DNA of 64,000 nucleotides. It comes from Prorocentrum cordatum (lineage: Eukaryota; Sar; Dinophyceae; Prorocentrales; Prorocentraceae). Positions 59,240-64,000 of the stretch are shown piece after piece. A program made the position numbers and the translations under genes. Location of the stretch: the NCBI GenBank assembly GCA_963575745.1, contig CAUYUJ010019899.1:1-64000 (forward strand), given 5' to 3'. The notes under the pieces were generated by a model. That model had not been told where the DNA came from and searched no databases. It saw only the letters and a list, made by a program, of their open reading frames with translations. The first letter of the stretch is position 1. Each line of letters begins with the position of its first letter.

Positions 59240-60130
59240 GAGTTGGGTTTTCGCTCGCATTTGTTCCAAAATGCTGCTCTCGCTGAGGCGCCGGCCTCAT
59301 TTTCGGGCCCCGCTCGTTCCGAATCGTGCTCCCGCTGCAGCGTGGGTCTCATTTTCGGATCGGTGTTTTGCCCCCGTCATTCATGATGGCGTTCTCGCCC
59401 CAGCGCGGGCCTCTTTCTCGCGCGCCCATCCGCCCGCCACCACCGCACCGCGCCCCGCCCCGCCCACCGCCACTTCCACCCACCAACGTACGCACGCACG
59501 CACGCACGCACGCGCACCGCCACCACCACCCACTACCCCACCCACCACCACCACGCTACACCGCGTCACACCACATCACACGCGCGCGCGCACACAGACA
59601 CACGCACGCACACACACACACACACACACCACACACACACACACACACCCAAACACACACACACACACCCACACACCACACAAACACAACACACACATAC
59701 ACGCCAACACACAAACCCACAGCACCACCACCACCGCCATCACGCAGCACGCACCTGGCCCACCACCAAAACACAAGACGCCACACACGTCATCACACCA
59801 CAGCACAACCGCACACACGCACACACACACACACACACACACCCACCACCACCACACCACCACCACCACCACAACCAACCACCACCACCACCACCACCAC
59901 AACCACAACCACCACCACAACCACAACCATAACCACAACCACGCACACACGCACGCACGCACGCGCACCACCACCCACTACGCACGCGCGCGCGGAGCCA
60001 CAGGTCCGCTACGACACGCGTCCGCGGATAGAGAAAATCAGCGCCATGGTAAGGGATGGGAGGGAGGGGTAGGACGTCAGATATGACGCGAGCGCACATA
60101 GCTTGTCACCCCCCCTCCCCCTCCTCCTCC
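59240..60130 (+). repeat. 60-bp array, CA/CCA tract and shared flank (paired with 25.6-26.2 kb)
   Basis: 59260-59420 carries CATTTTCGG(A/G)(T/C)CGG and CTCGCCCCAGCGCGGGCC units as at 25.6 kb. 59480-59980 is an interrupted (CA)n/(CCA)n/(GCAC)n tract absent there. 60050-60110 matches 26095-26150. Confidence 0.75.
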
Positions 60131-60268
60131 CCCTCCTCATCCTCCTTTTTGTGCGGCGGCTGCCGCGGAGAAATGATTATTGCCCAGTGGTGGCGGGACC
60201 CCATCCCGTCAATGAGGTCGCCGAACAGCAAGTTTGTCTCCAATTACCGTGGGGCGTCGAAAGACCCA

Positions 60269-60395
60269 TAGTGGGGGTAGAGGGAGGGGGGAAGGCCTCT
60301 TGGCAGGACACTGCTCCCAATTGGAAGGCGCGGGCAGATGTGAGGCTGGCGCCTTCTAAGAAGCAGCCTCCGTCCAAGAAGCTGTCCTCTGGAGG
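60269..60395. mobile_element. Family E element, diverged copy
   Basis: GTGGGGGTAGAGGGAGGGGG, GAAGGCGCGGGCAGATGTGA, GCGCCTTCTAAGAAGCAGCC. Outer ends eroded. Confidence 0.5.
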
Positions 60396-60639
60396 TCGGA
60401 AAGGGGTGTGGCATAAAGGGGTGTGGCGCCGATCGTGGAGATGGCGATGTTATCTACGATAGATAGGCTCGCCAGATCCAGCATTGGCACTACACCCCTT
60501 TGCACCACACCCATTTACTACCCCCAGACTTCCCCCCCTCCCCATTGCCTCTTCCTTCTGCGCGACGCCAGCGACGGGCGGCCGCGGCCCGCGCAGCGCG
60601 CATGTCCCGGGCTGCCGTCGTCCTCGACGCCCCGCCAAC

Positions 60640-60915
60640 ACCGCCGCAGCCGCCGCAGCCGCCGACGCCGCCGCCGTCGTCGACGCCCTCGCCGTCGTCC
60701 GCGTCCTCGTCTTCGTCCTCCTCGTCCTCGTCCTCGTTGTCGTCGCCGGCGCTGCTACCCCGCTCGTCGTCCTCGTCCTCGTCGTCCTCGTCGTCGTCCT
60801 CGTCGTTGTCCTCGTCGTCGTCATCACCGTCGTCGTCGTCGTCCTCGTCGTCGTCGTCCTCGTCCTCGTCCTCGCCGTCGTCGTCCTCGTCGTCGCCGTC
60901 GTCGGCGCCGCCGCC
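60640..60915 (+). repeat. GTC/CCTCGTC trinucleotide region
   Basis: Interrupted (CGTCGTCCT)n, about 275 bp. The following island (60960-61040) reads GLGSVFHWGGSAADEAISS in one frame, unassigned. Confidence 0.9.
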
Positions 60916-61049
60916 CTCGGCGCCTCCGCGGGGGCGCGGCCGCCGCCCTTGCCGCCCCCCCGCCGCAGAGGCCTCGGGTCCGTGTTCCACTGGGGCGGCA
61001 GCGCCGCGGACGAGGCCATCTCCTCCATGGGCCAGCGCAGGCTTGGCGG

Positions 61050-61207
61050 CGCGCAGAGGGGGGTAGGGGGAGGGGGAAGGCTTCCTAGAAGCGCCCCTGC
61101 TTCTCAGAGGGCGCGGGCCCTGTCTACAAATGTAAGGCCGGCGCCTGCTGAGAGGCAGCCTCCTTCTAAGAAGCTCTCCCCCCATCCCCCCCCCCCCCAC
61201 TGCGCGC
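61050..61207. mobile_element. Family E inverted-repeat element, copy 2
   Basis: CGCGCAGAGGGGGGTAGGGG to CCCCCCACTGCGCG, with inner CTTCTCAGAGGGCGCGGGCC and GGCCGGCGCCTGCTGAGAGG. 158 bp, same length as 21013-21170. Confidence 0.8.
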
Positions 61208-61280
61208 CGCCAGCAGGCGGCGGCGGTCCCCCGCCGCCGCAGAGGAGGGGGAGGACCCTGCTGGGCCCCAGTCGTTCGAG

Positions 61281-61459
61281 TACAGCCGGGGCCCTGCAGA
61301 GGGAACCCTTTTCGTGGGGGAGGAGCTCGGTGTTCCTTGACTGTTCTACAGTGTGCCTTCTCTTTTCCGGAAGTTCTCCATGGGAAGTCGAAGTTCAACT
61401 TATGGGAGAAAGGGGCCCCGTTCCTATTCAGGGTTCCTTAGGTCATCGCCCCGACTGTA
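61281..61459 (+). mobile_element. Family A MITE-like element, copy 5
   Basis: TACAGCCGGGGCCCTGCAGA to ATCGCCCCGACTGTA, 179 bp. Begins 74 bp after a family E copy. Confidence 0.85.
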
Positions 61460-61789
61460 GGGGATCGACTACAGACTGAATTCACCCCACGCAGAATCGG
61501 CATCCCGGGCGAGTCTTGTTCCAAAATTGACATGTCAGGCGAATCTACGGAACGTATAGAAAGATTGTCCCGTTGGCCTGCAGACGTGCTACGCGTCGTC
61601 CTGTGGACTCGAAGGGAAGCTGAATTCTGGGAGTGCATCAAGTCTGCAGTCGATCCCCCTTCTCGAGTCGTGTACGCCGTGCTGACGCCGCTGCGAACCC
61701 GTGTCGGAGTTCCAGGTTGAACACCGCCAGTTGCGCAGAATCGACCCAATCTGGAGCGATCCCCAGACCCCGTCGCGTTGTGAAGTCAT
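61460..61789. other. No gene recognised
   Basis: Ordinary composition, no simple repeat. A 62-codon frame (MSGESTERIERLSRWPADVL...) at 61532-61720 looks protein-like but is unassigned. Confidence 0.35.
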
Positions 61790-61900
61790 CGCCGGGCCTC
61801 GGGACCGTCAAAACACGAGTCAGGATGAAAAACTGGTCCCAGGGAAAGGCTCCAGACCTCTGGGGCTCGACGTGAACAAAATCACGACTTCGGGGATCTG
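61790..61900 (+). repeat. Family R dispersed repeat, copy 14
   Basis: GCCGGGCCTCGGGACCGTCA, GAGTCAGGATGAAAAACTGG, CCAGACCTCTGGGGCTCG, AAAATCACGACTTCGGGG. The left half is missing. Confidence 0.7.
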
Positions 61901-62224
61901 GCTGGCGATCGAACAGCCAACCCACGGTTCAAGGTTGAACGATCCCACGCGGTGTCACAGGCTTGGTCACGACGCGAATTTGCTGTAATTGCAATTGTGA
62001 CCGTTTGCCGATGTGACCTTGAGTGCGGACCCCCAGGGATGGCCTCAGCATTACTGTCAACCCGCATGGTAAGGATGGGCAGCCTTCCCAAGGGTACCCT
62101 TGCATCCTTGCCTCCTCGGTCCGAACTTGGCCACTTTCGTTGGCCGCGCCCCGCTGAGAAAAAGCCTCGAAGGGAGCGTCAAAGGCCCTTTGCATCCTTC
62201 TCGCGCATCCTTATGATTCGTGAG
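61901..62224. other. No feature recognised
   Basis: Ordinary sequence without a convincing frame. Confidence 0.4.
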
Positions 62225-62384
62225 TGGACAGGACCCCCACCCTGACACGTCGATTCGTGACTTGTCCGTTTTCGGTTCTCGAGAGGGCGCCGCAGCCGTC
62301 ATTCTCCAGGCTGGCGCCCGCCAGGTTTCGGCCCGAGGTCGTCTTCGCCAAACCACGTTTTTTGCCTCAGGGGGGCCTGTCCAC
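62225..62384. mobile_element. Family F inverted-repeat element, copy 3 (best preserved)
   Basis: GTGGACAGGACCCCC at the left faces GGGGGGCCTGTCCACC at the right. Interior GTCGATTCGTGACTTGTCCG, GAGAGGGCGCCGCAGCCGTC. 160 bp. Confidence 0.7.
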
Positions 62385-62499
62385 CCCCTCCTCCTCCTCC
62401 TCCTCCTCCTCCTCCTCCTCCTCCTCCTCCTCCTCCTCCTCCTCCTCCTCCCTCCCTCCTCCTCCTCCTTTCCTCCTCCTCCTCCTCCTCCTCCTCCTC

Positions 62500-62530
<31 letters not shown>

Positions 62531-62545
62531 TCCTCCTCCTCCGGC
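62385..62545 (+). repeat. CCT microsatellite
   Basis: (CCT)n, about 160 bp. Confidence 0.95.
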
Positions 62546-62685
62546 TGTAATCTGCGTGCTCGGACCTGGCCCCCCGCGGGCCTCCCGAGAGGCGCGCGTC
62601 CGAGGGCACTCCCGCCCAGAGCCGCGTGCAGGCGAGCCTGGCCGAAGAAGAGAGCCACGGCCCTCGTCGTCGCCTTCGTTGGCGA

Positions 62686-62689
<4 letters not shown>

Positions 62690-62734
<45 letters not shown>

Positions 62735-62850
62735 TTCGTCGTCGCCGGCGCCGGCGTCGTCGTCGTCGTCGTCACGTCGTCGTCTTCGTCGTCGTCGACG
62801 TCGGCGTCGTCGTCGTCTTCGCCGCCGCCGCCGTCGTCGTCAAGCGCCCA
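62690..62850 (+). repeat. GTC microsatellite
   Basis: Interrupted (GTC)n. The minus strand around it reads Thr runs next to an acidic run, with a non-repetitive island (62595-62685) between. Confidence 0.9.
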
Positions 62851-62974
62851 AGCACGAACGTCCGGAGCTCCACGCAGATGGCTCGTGTCGGCGCGTGGCC
62901 CCCCCCCCCCCCCTGGCGGCGCCTCGCGGCGCCTGCCTTGGCGCGGCCCGCGCGCCAGAGGGGAGGGAGGGCCT

Positions 62975-63130
62975 CCGATAGATATATGTATATATGTATA
63001 TATGTATACATGTACATATACATGCACGTAGATATATGTATATAGATATATGTATATATGTATATAGATATATGTATATGTACATCTGTGCACATAGATA
63101 TATGTATATATGTACATATACATGTAGACC
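62975..63130 (+). repeat. GATATATGTATATAT-type AT-rich tract
   Basis: Units of about 14-16 bp: ATAGATATATGTATATATGT. Confidence 0.9.
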
Positions 63131-63309
63131 TGTAAGCGAACAAGAAGATAGATGAGTATGCGTTCATGTGCATCGCAGAAGTACGTGTTGGCTTATGCTC
63201 TTCCACCAGGGCCCCCTTCCGAGCCCGGCCGCCGCAGGGATCCAGCAGCTCGGAGGGACTCGGTGTTGCACCGGCCGACCGGGGAGCCGGCGAGTCCGGC
63301 GAGGGGGTT

Positions 63310-63550
63310 CGTCGGGAGCCTTGAGACAGGGGTCAATGCAAACGGGGGTCAGCCAGAGAGCCCGATTTTGCAGGATCCTGCAGGGCCAGAGTCGCATTGA
63401 CCCGGGTTTGGGTGAAGGATCCTGCAGGATCCTGCAGGATCCTTCGCGCTGGCCCGGGCTTAGGTGCAGGATCTTGCAGGATCTGCAGGATTCTGCAAGG
63501 CCTGAGTGACCCGGGTCTGGATTGGCCCGGGTCCGAAGATCCCCGAGTTC
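63310..63550 (+). repeat. Family I dispersed repeat, copy 2
   Basis: CGGGAGCCTTGAGACAGGGG, GGGGTCAGCCAGAGAGCC, many GCAGGATCCTGCAGGATC units, TGACCCGGGT, AAGATCCCCGAG. It has more internal units than 27820-28015. Confidence 0.75.
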
Positions 63551-64000
63551 GGTGTGTGGGCGATTCGGCGTCGCACATGTCGGGAAGCTGCGGAAGACGA
63601 ATCCACAAGAAGACGAACCCACAAGAAGACGAATCCACAAGAAGACGAACCAGCCCAACCGAAAGTTACTAGTTAGAAAGACGGAAGACGCACGACGAAT
63701 CCCAACAAAAAGTTAATAGTTTCGTCTTTACGTGTCGCCGCGGCAGTACACCACGCCGAGCTCGGAGGGGCCCGGTGCTGTCCGCCACGCCGGCTGGCCG
63801 GCCGAGGAGCCGGTGAGTTCGGCGAGGGGGCTTCGGTGCTTCGGCAGTTTGGCGGCGCACAGGTCGCCGATCGTAGAGGTCGCAGAGGTCGGGCGAGCGG
63901 CCCGCCCAGCTTTCCGACCTGCACGACACGGCGTATAGGCGCCCCAGCTTCCCGGTGCAGACGCCCCAGCCTCCGGTGTCGTGCCACGTCGTCCCGACCA
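63551..64000. other. AAGAAGACGAA mini-repeat and unassigned end
   Basis: 63592-63650 has four CACAAGAAGACGAA(T/C)CC units. CGCCGAG(C/G)TCGG- and CCGGCGAGTCCGGCGAGGGG-like phrases are shared between 63270-63310 and 63790-63830, a diverged direct repeat. No gene recognised to the window end. Confidence 0.55.

Overview
This window looks like nuclear DNA of a dinoflagellate with a large, GC-rich, repeat-filled genome, a Prorocentrum- or Symbiodiniaceae-like organism. The species is inferred, not proven. The reasons are: coding exons that are sparse and mostly tiny; plausible GC as well as GT splice donors; very long GGA/CCT, GTC/GAC, CA, TA and CATA tracts; many short inverted-repeat elements; protein motifs I associate from memory with dinoflagellate gene families; and a 100-base N gap inside a tandem array, typical of a short- or mixed-read assembly. 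I see no bacterial operons, no rRNA or tRNA gene that I can support, and no CRISPR array.

The best gene is at 30967-33549 on the plus strand. Four in-frame exons joined by three GT-AG introns encode about 720 residues: a papain-like (C1) cysteine-protease domain with a complete Gln-Cys-His-Asn set, followed in the last exon by a P-loop ATPase domain with Walker A and DD-type Walker B motifs, reminiscent of Rep/SF3-type helicases. Just upstream (28147-30268) are three exon-like pieces of an acidic, Y-V-G-x-G repeat membrane protein with one transmembrane helix. Two related Cys-rich exons (35876 and 41173) may be parts of similar proteins. At 43158-44348 is the 3' end of a non-LTR retrotransposon: an RNase H domain plus two Cys-rich modules. 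A handful of other open segments (1-216, 9337-9582 minus, 18355-18530 minus, 22925-23110, 33609-33839, 37925-38188, 42885-43002, 44581-45246, 47728-48030, 54228-54380) are weak coding candidates.

The rest is repeats. I recognise at least nine families of 100-310 bp elements, most with terminal inverted repeats (called A to J here; MITE-like or foldback). Family A has five copies of about 180 bp with TA-type ends, one of them inserted in one half of a tandem duplication whose other half serves as a nearly empty site. A dispersed repeat of about 150 bp (family R) occurs more than ten times. Several larger composite repeats carry their own minisatellites: a 91-bp array with shared flanks at 3.3-4.3, 24.3-25.5 and 26.9-27.3 kb; an 83-bp array at 28.5, 38.7 and 50.3 kb; a 23-bp array next to a shared 200-bp block at 16 and 56.7 kb; and a 60-bp array at 25.6 and 59.3 kb. 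A direct duplication of about 500 bp links 13.3-13.9 and 20.4-20.9 kb.

Layout: 1-28 kb is almost entirely repeats; 28-36 kb is the gene-bearing core; 36-43 kb is repeats with fragmentary exons; 43-45.3 kb holds the retrotransposon 3' end and an Ala-rich ORF; 45-64 kb is repeats again, with the gap at 57384-57483.
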